From Diplonema japonicum (Eukaryota > Euglenozoa > Diplonemea > Diplonemida > Diplonemidae): 64,000 nucleotides of DNA. Positions 49,134 to 58,872 of this stretch are shown piece after piece. The stretch's first letter is position 1. Every line of letters starts with the position of its first letter. A program made the position numbers and the translations under genes. The stretch is taken from the NCBI GenBank assembly GCA_964019335.1, contig OZ025735.1, positions 225,001 through 289,000 on the forward strand, given 5' to 3'. Under the pieces are notes generated by a model. It did no database searches. It saw nothing but the letters and a program-made list of their open reading frames with translations, and was not told the DNA's origin.

Positions 49134-52100
49134 ATGTCGACCAATCAAAGCCCCGGCCCTGACCGGCTGCATCATTTCATTGGGCAGATGTCCCACGAGA
49201 ACGTGGGCATAAGGGAGCGGTCAGTGAAAAACATCTTCAGCAAATTGAAACACGGCATCGTAGCGAAGGAGGACGTCGCAACAGATTCGTCGCTGATGAA
49301 AAACCTGCTGGAATTCTTCAAGCGGGAAGGAAGCAGCGGCGAGGTAACAGAAAAAGCACTGGACATGCTGCTAGATTTCACTCGCCACCACGTGAGCGCA
49401 AGATCGCTGATCCGAGAAGGCGGAGTACAATGTCTAGAAGAGTTCAGGGGGAGTACCCCAGCCATGTACCAGCCTCATGTGGATGCAGCTCTGAAAAACC
49501 TTCTATCGATCAAAGTCACGAACACTGCAACAATATATGAGGAGGAACTCCACACCGCAGGGCAACTAAAACTCCAAAGAAATCGGGAAGAGCAAGAAAA
49601 AGAATCAGAAAGGCTTAAGCTCCGCCTCCGTGACAGGATCCGATGCAAGCGCCCGACTTCAGGTGAAATCTTCTTCTCAGATCTGCGTGCGAAAATCGGG
49701 CATTCCAACCCCGACCTTGCCCTGCAGGCTTCTGCGAAGCTTAAAATGTACGTTTCAAACCAAATATCAGTAGAAACCTGGATCGAAGAGAGCAATGTGT
49801 TAATAGAAATCTGCGATATGTTTCCCATCATCAGCAAGAGATGCCGGGGGACAGAACTCGACACACGGATCCTGGAAAACCACGTGGGGACCTTGTCATG
49901 CGTGGCCCGCAGCCTTTTAAGAAAAACCCCGTCACGAACCGAAGACAAGGTAGAGGGGCTCATCATTCTGATAACTACGTCTCTCGCCTCGTCATTGGTC
50001 AGTTTAGAGGGTATCATCCACAGTGCAACAGCGAAGGTTATGCTTGAAATAGCACCGCTGTTGTCGTCCGAACACATTTCTTCGTCTGCTGTCATGTCGC
50101 ACCTTGCGGCGATCCTCACGAATGTATCCGCTTCTCTGACAGAGTCTATTGAACGAGAAGGCTGTGGTGTATGCTCCCCAGCCTCGCTTCTTGATCTCCG
50201 ACTGTTCATGTCTTTGTTGCGTTCTGCAGCATCGCACGGCAAGGCTGGCATCGATGCGCTTTGCGAACCTGCAAACGAATCCTTTCAACTCCTCCTCAAA
50301 CAGCTGACAGACGCGTCCAGCAACGACGCTGTCATTTTGAACGAGCGGTACCCTCGTTTATACAAACAGTTGTATGAAGCACGTCGACATTGCTACGGGG
50401 AGGAAGAGGTTGTTGGGTGTCTTGCCGGTGATGAAGAAACTGCGTTCAAACTAACTGTAGGCGATGCAAGGGTAGTACATGGTGCTGTGGGGCTGAGCAC
50501 GAGCACGATGGTTTGTCTCGATGCTCTGTCTGCAGTGGGCGCTTTAGCACGTGCATCGCCTGATTCATGGCATCACGTTGTGCAGATAGAAGGGTTCGCC
50601 CCGTTTTTCCGATTCCTTCAAGCCCCTGCTGGGAACAAATCCGACGCGGCTTGTGTTGAAGCCGTGTGTGGATGTCTTGAAGAATGTCTCGAGGCGTCTC
50701 TTGTTGCCCCCGATGCTCTTGGTCAGCTTGCCGTCGTCATCGAGCAGCACCTCATCCCGATACTTTTCGATGTTGCATCTCGCGAGAGAAATGAAATGGA
50801 CGCACCGCACCATAAGCACTCTTACTCTTACATCCACCACGAGACTGTTTGTTCCTGTCTCAGTCTGATCACTTCTGCTCTGGCGTCGCTTGCTTCGTCG
50901 GGTCATGCTTCCCGTGTTGCCCAGCTTGCTACCAATACCCACCTTCTCAATCACCTCTGGTCTTTGTTCTTGCAGCCTGCCACCCAGTTCCCCCCGAGAC
51001 AGCCTCGGTCGTCGCTTGAGTGGTGCGTGACGGATGGGATCCCGTCGCACCTCATCAAGCTCACGAGCGAGGCGTTAAAACTGGCCACGGTTGTGCTGAA
51101 CGTTGTGCTGACCTTCCCGTCAGGGAGCACCCCGGAGTGCGTGCAAGACGCGCAGAGCATTCTTCTCAGCAGCCTTAGCTTTATCGAGGCTAACTCTTCC
51201 GAAGAGGCCTTTGTCCTTAGCAAGTGCGGGATCTTCCACAACCGATGGGTGTCTGCAGCAATAGTATCCGGAAGCTACCTGTCCAGCATGGGTGTGGAAT
51301 GGACAGTTGGCGGAGCCATGTGGGGGCTTCGGCGGTCTTGGCCAGGGGGTTTTTACATATTGATGTCTCTTGTGTTTAAAGAATGCGAAGATGTAGGCGA
51401 GGTCGTTGAGAAGTACCCCAAAGCAGTGGCGGACGCTATCGCAGCTGTCACCGAGGGCGCGGCTTGTGCCTGTGAAGCTGCGGCGTTCCTCTTGACGCTT
51501 GTGTTGCGTATGAACGCGACCACAACAACGCTCAGCCCCGAAGCCCTCGCAGCGAAGGCGGTCCTTGAAGAAAGCCTGCGGCCTTCTCTCTTCGACACGC
51601 TTCCCAAACTCGTACACAGGCCACGGGCACTATCAGCATGCTTAGCTCTTTGCTTGGCGATGACACGAGCTTCCGGTGACCTAAGCCTTATATCCATAAC
51701 AAGCCGCCCAGGACGTGTTGGTGTGTGGAAGCTAATTGTAAAGGAAGCCTGCAGCATTCTGGCAAGCGTTGCGGATGCTGTACCGAAGGGGCGTGTTAAT
51801 CTGACTGCTGGGGAACTGAAAGACGAGGTCGTCGAGCTCAGGGAAGCTCTGGAATGGTGCAGAGGGTTGTGGGAGCTCATTTTGCTGGGAAGCGAGGCCC
51901 ACGGAGATTTAGCGGCTGCCTTGATCGAGTCGGAAGTGCAGATCACGCGTCTAGCGGTCGAATCGTTACGAGTGGCAGCACGCCAGACGCTTCACGTCAA
52001 GATATTGTCAGAATCTCTGCGGCATGACCCGTGTTCGGGGGACATCCTGAAGTGCGACGTCCTTGTTAGTGAGATCGCGTCTCTTTCAACGTACTATGTG

Positions 52101-53549
52101 AGCAACGTGTGCGGCGACACCAGCTTGTACCTGAGAGCCGCCACGTTGCGAGCGGAAGGAACGATTCGCCAGATCGTTTCCAGCTGCGAGGACATAGTGT
52201 GCGACACTGAAAACACAGCCGCTGTCCGCGCCATTCCGTGTTGCCTGCTAGCAACAGCGATTCAAGTCGACGGCGAGACGTGGTGTCGCAGCATGCCGAA
52301 CGAAGGGAGAAACATGATTTCAGGGTTGTTATCAATCCTCAACACCCCTGGGATCACAGACCGCGACTCTCGTGCTCTGCACGACGCCATTGGAGCAGTC
52401 ATGTCAGGGTGCATAGGGTGCAAGGAACATGTCTTGACCACGGACCAATATTCAAGTTGGGTCGACACGCTTGACAGCACGAGAACGTTAAAAGGAAAGC
52501 CTTCCGACTCACTGTTGCTCGACGCCTGTACCTTGCTGATCAATCTGTTGCATAACCACCCGGCAGTGGAGGGGGAGCCTCTCTGGGTTATTCGATTGGG
52601 CAGAGCAGTGCGGCCGTTGCTAGCTACGTACATGAAGCATCTTCAAATGCCAAGGAAGGGAGGTAGCTATCGGGTGTTGTCGCGGTTGCTGGACCTGACG
52701 AAATCGTATCTGTTGCTTGGGTGCAGTCAGGAGCACAAGGTTCTGTTCAAGGACCTGGTCAAGCTGTTCTTGCAGTTCTTCAAAACACCGAATCAGAAAC
52801 CGGCAACCCTCGCAGGGGTGGATGAGGTCTTCGCGTGTCTGTCATGCTGCGGCCCGCAGCCCAAGCTGCTTGAACTCGTCCCGACGCAAACTCGAACAGA
52901 GCTCATGGACAAATGGGGGGAAACCCTCTGGGGCCTCATCGGCCTCCCCGCCGCCGCTAGTGACGAAACGTCAGTTTTCATGTCAATCTTGTTGAAGTGC
53001 TGCGCTAACGTCGCTCTCTCCGAAATGGGACGAGAGTACCTTCCGAGAATCAATGACTTCTGGGAAGGCTTTTTGCACGTCATGAGGATGGAAGGATCAC
53101 CGAGGGTCGAGGCGATGCTCTTACTGCGAAACCTCTCCTTCAAGGGCCTCAACAAGGCTACAATGAGCCGTGACAGGCGTATTGTAGATATGCTGCTTGA
53201 GGTATATTCTGGGGAAGGGAAAAAAAAAAAAAAAAAAAAACTTTTTGTGCAGATTCTCCGTGCCACTGATGCATCCCTCGTGACAGTGCACCTTAAATGG
53301 CTTGCCACCTCCACCCTTTGGTCTCTTCTCTATCATCACGAGAAGGCCAAATCGAACCTCCGACAGTTTTTGACCTGTGAGGCTCTGTCTCCCATCAGAA
53401 CGCTCCTCCAGCACCACTTTTCTTTAGAAAAGGCGACCCAAGAAAGAGTCCTTCTGGGAAACAACTCGCCAACGCCCCCCTCCCCAATCCCCGCAATGCT
53501 AGAAGAAATCCTAGAGCATTTGTCCTTCATAGATAGCTTGCTTCAGTAG
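49134..53549 (+). CDS. rotatin-like centriole/cilium protein
   Basis: Exons 49134-53201 and 53253-53549 give 1454 residues. The N-terminus (LHHFIGQMSHENVGIRERSV through LKHGIVAKEDVATDSSLMKN) matches the armadillo-like start of rotatin/Ana3. The C-terminal end (TLWSLLYHHEKAKSNLRQ and LRNLSFKGLNKATMSRDRRI) also fits that family. Nearly all of it is alpha-solenoid. Rotatin is needed for centriole elongation and ciliogenesis, so the organism likely builds flagella. The 51-nt A-rich intron is a multiple of three without stops, so unspliced reading would simply insert 17 residues rich in Lys. The middle is poorly conserved by nature. Confidence 0.75.
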   Translation: MSTNQSPGPDRLHHFIGQMSHENVGIRERSVKNIFSKLKHGIVAKEDVATDSSLMKNLLEFFKREGSSGEVTEKALDMLLDFTRHHVSARSLIREGGVQCLEEFRGSTPAMYQPHVDAALKNLLSIKVTNTATIYEEELHTAGQLKLQRNREEQEKESERLKLRLRDRIRCKRPTSGEIFFSDLRAKIGHSNPDLALQASAKLKMYVSNQISVETWIEESNVLIEICDMFPIISKRCRGTELDTRILENHVGTLSCVARSLLRKTPSRTEDKVEGLIILITTSLASSLVSLEGIIHSATAKVMLEIAPLLSSEHISSSAVMSHLAAILTNVSASLTESIEREGCGVCSPASLLDLRLFMSLLRSAASHGKAGIDALCEPANESFQLLLKQLTDASSNDAVILNERYPRLYKQLYEARRHCYGEEEVVGCLAGDEETAFKLTVGDARVVHGAVGLSTSTMVCLDALSAVGALARASPDSWHHVVQIEGFAPFFRFLQAPAGNKSDAACVEAVCGCLEECLEASLVAPDALGQLAVVIEQHLIPILFDVASRERNEMDAPHHKHSYSYIHHETVCSCLSLITSALASLASSGHASRVAQLATNTHLLNHLWSLFLQPATQFPPRQPRSSLEWCVTDGIPSHLIKLTSEALKLATVVLNVVLTFPSGSTPECVQDAQSILLSSLSFIEANSSEEAFVLSKCGIFHNRWVSAAIVSGSYLSSMGVEWTVGGAMWGLRRSWPGGFYILMSLVFKECEDVGEVVEKYPKAVADAIAAVTEGAACACEAAAFLLTLVLRMNATTTTLSPEALAAKAVLEESLRPSLFDTLPKLVHRPRALSACLALCLAMTRASGDLSLISITSRPGRVGVWKLIVKEACSILASVADAVPKGRVNLTAGELKDEVVELREALEWCRGLWELILLGSEAHGDLAAALIESEVQITRLAVESLRVAARQTLHVKILSESLRHDPCSGDILKCDVLVSEIASLSTYYVSNVCGDTSLYLRAATLRAEGTIRQIVSSCEDIVCDTENTAAVRAIPCCLLATAIQVDGETWCRSMPNEGRNMISGLLSILNTPGITDRDSRALHDAIGAVMSGCIGCKEHVLTTDQYSSWVDTLDSTRTLKGKPSDSLLLDACTLLINLLHNHPAVEGEPLWVIRLGRAVRPLLATYMKHLQMPRKGGSYRVLSRLLDLTKSYLLLGCSQEHKVLFKDLVKLFLQFFKTPNQKPATLAGVDEVFACLSCCGPQPKLLELVPTQTRTELMDKWGETLWGLIGLPAAASDETSVFMSILLKCCANVALSEMGREYLPRINDFWEGFLHVMRMEGSPRVEAMLLLRNLSFKGLNKATMSRDRRIVDMLLEVYSGEGKKKKKKKLFVQILRATDASLVTVHLKWLATSTLWSLLYHHEKAKSNLRQFLTCEALSPIRTLLQHHFSLEKATQERVLLGNNSPTPPSPIPAMLEEILEHLSFIDSLLQ

Positions 53550-53625
53550 TGTTTTTTTTTCTTCTTTTTTTTCTTTTTTTTTTTTCTTTTTTTATATGGT
53601 TTCCTTCCCCTCCCGCAATTGTGTA

Positions 53626-53656
<31 letters not shown>

Positions 53657-53711
53657 TTCTTTTTTTTTATCAGTTTTCTGTTTTTCGATTTTTCAAAGAA
53701 ATCTTAAAGAT

Positions 53712-54575
53712 ATGGAGAGCTCCGAGATAACATTGTTATGCCCAAAGGGCGCAATCCAGTGGCCGGTGTGGCCTAGACAAGGCAGCCCACCAAGAAGGAC
53801 AGTAGGAGTAAAGAAGTTAACGAATGCCGAAAAGATAATGGAGAAGCTGATAGCAATCGCAGACGAACAACAGGTTGCCGAGAAGAAGAGTGCGGTGTAT
53901 TCCAACAATGTTAAGGTGAAAACGCCTTCTTTGATGGGGAAAACACCACTGCGAAATAACCTAACGAGGAGCTTTGAGTCGAGAAGGGTGTGTCGCGGCC
54001 CTACGTGGAAATCCAACAGAGAGGAAAATTTTGTACTGGAGGACCGCCCCCTGCCTGACGTTGTGAAAAAGAAGAAGACTAAACCCGAGTCCTCAAAGCA
54101 CAAGAGGCAGCTCCTCTCAAACGGGCAAAAGTGGGATAAACTCTTTACAATATACAGATCATTCGGAAATGTCGATTCTGGCGACCTCTCTGCAATAGAA
54201 ACCTTGGTTCTCCGTGCTTACCTCTTCGATGGAGACCATGTGAAGTCAGCAATGCAGCACCTTCGCAATGCTGGTGATGGTGGTATCTCTTGGGATTTTT
54301 TTGCTGTATGTTTTGCGTGGCCTTGCTTGTCCCCATCACGGTCGCACCTTGCCACCCTTGCGTCTCACTGGGGGCACTTCAAGACGCTCTCCTTAACAGG
54401 GTTTGTAAAATTCCTGGCACGTTGTGTTGGCACCCCTCCGTCTCCCAGCACCGCCCGCAGCCTCTATAACACGTCGGCTTTATACTGCTGTGCAAAGCTC
54501 ACAAAAGGTGTGGACTTCCCCTCCGCGGTGTGCGGGTGCTATTCGTGGGCCGTGGAAAACGGTGTAGTTGAATAG
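53712..54575 (+). CDS. unknown 287-residue protein
   Basis: Start taken at the ATG after the T-rich leader ending TTCAAAG. The first 120 residues are basic and low in structure (TVGVKKLTNAEKIMEKLIAI, KTPSLMGKTPLRNNLTRSFE). The C-terminal half is helical and Cys/Trp-containing (WDFFAVCFAWPCLSPSRSHL, SALYCCAKLTKGVDF). No family recognised. It lies between the rotatin-like gene and NOSIP with normal codon use. Confidence 0.6.
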   Translation: MESSEITLLCPKGAIQWPVWPRQGSPPRRTVGVKKLTNAEKIMEKLIAIADEQQVAEKKSAVYSNNVKVKTPSLMGKTPLRNNLTRSFESRRVCRGPTWKSNREENFVLEDRPLPDVVKKKKTKPESSKHKRQLLSNGQKWDKLFTIYRSFGNVDSGDLSAIETLVLRAYLFDGDHVKSAMQHLRNAGDGGISWDFFAVCFAWPCLSPSRSHLATLASHWGHFKTLSLTGFVKFLARCVGTPPSPSTARSLYNTSALYCCAKLTKGVDFPSAVCGCYSWAVENGVVE

Positions 54576-54771
54576 ATGGTTTATAGGAGGAGTTAAAAAA
54601 GGTTTTTTTAAGGGGGGGGGGAAACAGAAAAGCTTCCGCTTTTCGTCTCCCTGATTATCCCCTATGTTTTTTTTTTTCCTTCTTGAATTGGTACCCCATT
54701 AAATTTTATTCATCAACACTACAGCATAGCGATCCAAGAAGAAAAAAAAAACAAAAAAAAAAAGAAAAAAA

Positions 54772-55765
54772 ATGGGAAGGGGAACACGACACTCAAAGAG
54801 TTGTCAGATTAAACCGTACTTTACGTACGATGAGAGGAATTCAAGTATGATTTTTTTTTTTTTTTGACCACACCCCTCAATTCAACCCCCACCACTAGGG
54901 AACAACGTCTATCGGGGATTGGGGACCTCCCGAATGGCTTTGGACGAGTCCAGCGGGACGATGACAGTAAGAGTGGGGACGGATTCTCAAAAGCAGTTCA
55001 ACGCGTGCTGGTTGTGCAACCAGCGTGCAGTCACACCGGTTGTAACCGACAAAGGGCTGCTGTACTGCCGAACCTGCATCATAGAAAACATGGGCGAACA
55101 AAAGAAAGAATACAAACGCAAGCAGAAGGCGTGGGAAGAGCAGGAAGCCATGAAGGCAAACAAGAAGAACGACACAGAGTCCACAAAGCAGGTCTTAAAA
55201 GAAGAGGCCTCAAAGCGTATGGAAGACGCAATCCTACCCACGTCGGGCATTCAAATGGCAAAGGAAATCGAAGCGAAGGAACAGCTTCTCCAGAAAACCT
55301 CTGAAACAGAAAACCAAAAGGCGCAAACCATGAACTCATTCTGGGTCGCAGCCAATGCTCCGGAATGGTCGAAAGCCGACCTGGAAAAACCCGATCCCGC
55401 GCTGAAATGCCCGTTCAGCAAGAAGCCCTTGAAGCTGAAGAAGCTCCGCGAGGTCAAATGGAAGGAATCTCGAACAGATCCAGGCACCTACATGTGCCCC
55501 ATTTCCAGCACAACCTTCAAAAACGGGATCCCGATCTGCATCCTCCCAGACGGGCAAGCGGTCTCCAAATCGGGGTTGGAAAAATGCTGGGAAAAGGCCA
55601 CAGAAACTACGTATATCTGTCCCCTGTCCAGCGAGACGTGTTTAAAGTCAAATGTCATCAACCTCGCGAAGTCGGGGACGGCCTTCGCGGCATCGACAGC
55701 CGGGCAAGACATCGGCAGCACAGAGGCGAAACAATACAGGCACAGTCTGACCATGGCGATTAGCT

Positions 55766-55767
<2 letters not shown>
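54772..55767 (+). CDS. NOSIP: NOSIP-like U-box E3 ubiquitin ligase
   Basis: Exons 54772-54844 and 54899-55767 give 313 residues. The small first exon supplies MGRGTRHSKSCQIKPYFTYD, equivalent to the conserved NOSIP start, and the T-rich 54-nt intron ends CCACTAG. The first U-box half has ACWLCNQRAVTPVVTDKGLL and YCRTCIIENMGEQKKEYKRK. The second half has CPFSKKPLKLKKLREVKW, YMCPISSTTF and CILPDGQAV. The terminal SGTAFA motif is also present. NOSIP is a nuclear U-box-type ligase associated with spliceosomes in several eukaryotes. Without the first exon the conserved N-terminus would be lost. Confidence 0.93.
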
Positions 55768-55809
<42 letters not shown>

Positions 55810-55947
55810 AACATATTCCCCCACCCCCCCCACCCCACCCCACCTGGAAAAAAAAAAAAAAAAAAAAAAAAAAACATAAGTTTTAAAAAGGAGGGGAGGG
55901 GAGGGGAGGAAACATAATTTCTTTTTTCTCTCTCTTTTCCAAAAAGA

Positions 55948-58131
55948 ATGTCGATTCTCCTCCAAACCGCCGCCACCGTGGTTCAGGAAAACTGGCGTCG
56001 GAAAAAACGGAGAACAACGGCAGAGATATCTGGTATTGCGAGGCTGTACACAGGAAGTTCTGTCAAACACCCGAAGAGGAAGCTCGTCGCTTCCCGGTGG
56101 GCGTCTGTGAGAAGGTCCATCGAAGAAGGCCCGCCCTCTCAACTAATCAGCACCGCGAAAGGCATACTCCTCACCGCAAACTCGCAAAATCTTGAAAAAG
56201 ACAGATGCAAGGAATGCTTACTCGAAGGCGTCGGGTACTGCGTTTCCCAAAAATCACTCAAATGGGTCACCGAACATCAGATCTCAGTCATGCTCGCTGC
56301 CGCATGGACAGGCATGGGTTTTGAAGGTGATTTTTCAGCATTTCTCACAAATCTCTTAGCAAAGGAATTCAATGGAACTTTGTACAATTCCGGAGACTCA
56401 ATAATTCTGAAACCCGAAGTCGCGGCTGCGTTGCGGGAAGCGTTAGGACCGCTGACGTGTTTGAAGCCCGCATTGAAACCCCCATCGTTAAAGCCCCCTC
56501 CTGTTTTTATAGGAACCCCGCCTTCTTGTGGAGACCTTCTTCGAGGGGTTTCAAACACAACATCCCCTGACACAAGTACTGGGTTGTTGGGCCCTGTCTT
56601 AAGAGCACCGTCAGTTGAGTTGAAACTAGAGCTTCCAACGATCGATATCGATGATCAAAACGGAGACCAAATCCTCGAAATTACTGACGACGATGACGGG
56701 CAGAAGGGTGTAGATGAAGACCTACTCGCGTACATCCGCGAGGTTTTTGACTCCATCGACACAAAATGTGCGGGAATACTAGGCTACACGCAGACTCAAA
56801 AACTTTGGAGGGCGGTTTTTCCGAATCTCAGTCATGTTGAGACTGATCGATTGACGGAAAGGATTTTCGATGATATCGATGTAAACGGCGATGGCGAGCT
56901 TCAATGGGAGGAATTATCAGAGTATTTGAGAGGAGAATGGATATCTTCGAGGAAAAAACTCGCTGTGCAGCCCGATTCTTGGAGACAATGGGTGTGGGCG
57001 GTGTTCGAACAACCCGCGTCAGAAAAATACAAATTAAAACCGCTCCGTTCCGTTTCCTTTGCGATGCTCGTCGCCATTCAGCTTTGTATCGTTGCGTCCA
57101 CCGTGAACCTGCTTGTAGAATCTCTGCCCGAATACCAGTCGTTCGACGGTAAAACAAGCGGGACGGCAACCACCTTCATCGTTGAACTCTTTTGCATCGT
57201 TCTGTTTTCAATTGAGTTCGTAGCAAGAACCGCAGCGTGCCCTTTACAAAACGATCAGAACGGAATGTTAACATTACAACGGGAATACTGGTCATCTCCA
57301 TGGACGTGGATCGATCTCATTGCAATCGCTCCATTTTACTTAAGAGTTTCCGGGGTTACAACCCGCGTGAAATCGTTAGTTCTCCTCCGGGTTTTAAAAA
57401 TAGCCCGGATAGGGAGGGCGCTGCGTATCATGAGGTTGGGGAGAAATTCCACCGGGTTGATGTTAATGCAACGCGCGCTTACAAGAGCAAAGTTTGCGTT
57501 GGGCTTCATGGGTCTTCTCTTTGTCATGACCGTTGTTTTAACTGCATCAATGGTGTTTTACGTGGAAATTGCAGACGCGGAGTACGATGGAAACGAGAAG
57601 AAATGGTATGATGAGCATACTGATGGTTCAAAATCGCTGGTTTCATTTCAGTCAATACCGGACGCGATGTGGTGGGCTGTGGTTACACTAACGACAGTTG
57701 GATACGGCGATGTTGTCCCGAAAAAACCGTTAGGAAAAGCCGTGGCTTCTGTGTCAATGATAGGCGGGATTTTCCTGATGGCGTACCCTGTCACAATCCT
57801 CAGCAACACATTCACGCAAGTTTATGACGAATGGAAGTCGGATCTTGAGAAGCAGCAACGTCGTGGGCAGCTTCAGAATCGGATTGAGCACAATATTGTA
57901 GACCGCGATGGGGTGAGGCGGTCGAGAGTGTCGTCCAGGAAAGATGCCGCGCTTCGGAGGGTGTCTTCTCGAAGGCTGTTGGAGGACAATCCTCTTCTCT
58001 ATCTGAACAGCCAAGCGAGGGCATCCTCCCGGAACACCTCTCCTAGCCTGCATCCTATGGACGCTTTAGACTCCGCGGCATCCGATTCTTCTGTGTCGTT
58101 GAACTTTAAGAGAATAAATAGTTTTAAGTAG
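55948..58131 (+). CDS. EF-hand voltage-gated K+ channel
   Basis: 727 residues, single exon. A cytosolic N-terminus (1-365) carries an IQ-like start (VVQENWRRKKRRTTAEIS), a linker, and a pair of EF-hands: one degenerate (IREVFDSIDTKCAGILGYTQ) and one canonical (DDIDVNGDGELQWEELSEYL, about 304-323). Then S1 (about 371), S2 (VELFCIVLFSIEFVARTA), S3 (WIDLIAIAPFYL), S4 with Arg/Lys every third residue (LVLLRVLKIARIGRALRIMR), S5 and the pore TTVGYGD (about 580-586). The C-terminus is Ser/Arg-rich. It should form a tetrameric K+-selective plasma-membrane channel. EF-hands before S1 suggest direct Ca2+ control, which is not the standard Kv layout. Confidence 0.93.
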   Translation: MSILLQTAATVVQENWRRKKRRTTAEISGIARLYTGSSVKHPKRKLVASRWASVRRSIEEGPPSQLISTAKGILLTANSQNLEKDRCKECLLEGVGYCVSQKSLKWVTEHQISVMLAAAWTGMGFEGDFSAFLTNLLAKEFNGTLYNSGDSIILKPEVAAALREALGPLTCLKPALKPPSLKPPPVFIGTPPSCGDLLRGVSNTTSPDTSTGLLGPVLRAPSVELKLELPTIDIDDQNGDQILEITDDDDGQKGVDEDLLAYIREVFDSIDTKCAGILGYTQTQKLWRAVFPNLSHVETDRLTERIFDDIDVNGDGELQWEELSEYLRGEWISSRKKLAVQPDSWRQWVWAVFEQPASEKYKLKPLRSVSFAMLVAIQLCIVASTVNLLVESLPEYQSFDGKTSGTATTFIVELFCIVLFSIEFVARTAACPLQNDQNGMLTLQREYWSSPWTWIDLIAIAPFYLRVSGVTTRVKSLVLLRVLKIARIGRALRIMRLGRNSTGLMLMQRALTRAKFALGFMGLLFVMTVVLTASMVFYVEIADAEYDGNEKKWYDEHTDGSKSLVSFQSIPDAMWWAVVTLTTVGYGDVVPKKPLGKAVASVSMIGGIFLMAYPVTILSNTFTQVYDEWKSDLEKQQRRGQLQNRIEHNIVDRDGVRRSRVSSRKDAALRRVSSRRLLEDNPLLYLNSQARASSRNTSPSLHPMDALDSAASDSSVSLNFKRINSFK

Positions 58132-58151
58132 ACCCTACTGGCCTCCTTTTT

Positions 58152-58190
<39 letters not shown>

Positions 58191-58872
58191 GTTTGCTCGT
58201 GCGAACAACAAAAAGACATATGGTCATAAAAGAAATATATTTTTAATATCACTCTATGTTGTTTTTTTGTTTTGTTTTTTTTTTTTTTTTTGTTGTTTTG
58301 TTTTAACAATTCTATCGTCGAAACTATTTAAAAAAAAAAAGAAAAAAAAAAGAAATACTAATTGTTGGTAGCGCATGAGTTAATTCTTTTAGTAGTTAAA
58401 CGCTCGCGCAACCAAGTTCAGGGGGGGGGGGGGGGTGGTAAATAGCCACACTAATTCAAAAACTGAACGGGACCAACCCAAAAACCTTTTTTTTCTTCTC
58501 TTTTTTGCGACGGTATCGAACCCGGAACCCAAACACAGAACGCGCCCTGTGAATGGGGGAGATTTTCCAAGAGCAAGAAAAAGGTGGGCGCCAGTGAAAC
58601 AAAAAAAACTATAAAAAAAATCGAGAGGGGGAGGGGGAAAAAAAAAAGAGAGAAAAAAAAAAAAGGATTAACTTCTTTATCACAAGAAGAAACAAGCAAA
58701 ATATCTTCTAAGGTTTCCCTTTCCCCCCCCTCTTTTATTCTATACCCCCCCCCCCTCCAATCGTAGATAATCGGTCCGGTATTTCTTTTTTTTTTTAAAA
58801 AATAATTCTCCTTCAACTAAACTTTTAAAAATAAAAATAAAAAGGGAGGGGGAAGGGTTTACACAATACCTC
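58132..58872. other. intergenic with repeat R3
   Basis: Homopolymers, R3 copy 2, a G-run, and a minus-strand B-box-like GGGTTCGATACC (about 58513) without a tRNA 5' half. No gene. Confidence 0.6.
58196..58240 (+). repeat. dispersed repeat R3, copy 2
   Basis: Starts GCTCGTGCGAACAACAAAAA, then GACATATGGTCATAAAAG. Matches 44049-44095 with a few changes, again after a T-run. Confidence 0.6.

Noticed and set aside
54919-55767. NOSIP starting at the Met at 54919
   Set aside because: Upstream exon 54772-54844 joins in phase and restores the conserved N-terminus.
58500-58600. Minus-strand tRNA suggested by GGGTTCGATACC
   Set aside because: No A box, no pairing acceptor stem and no anticodon arm; at best a B-box relic.
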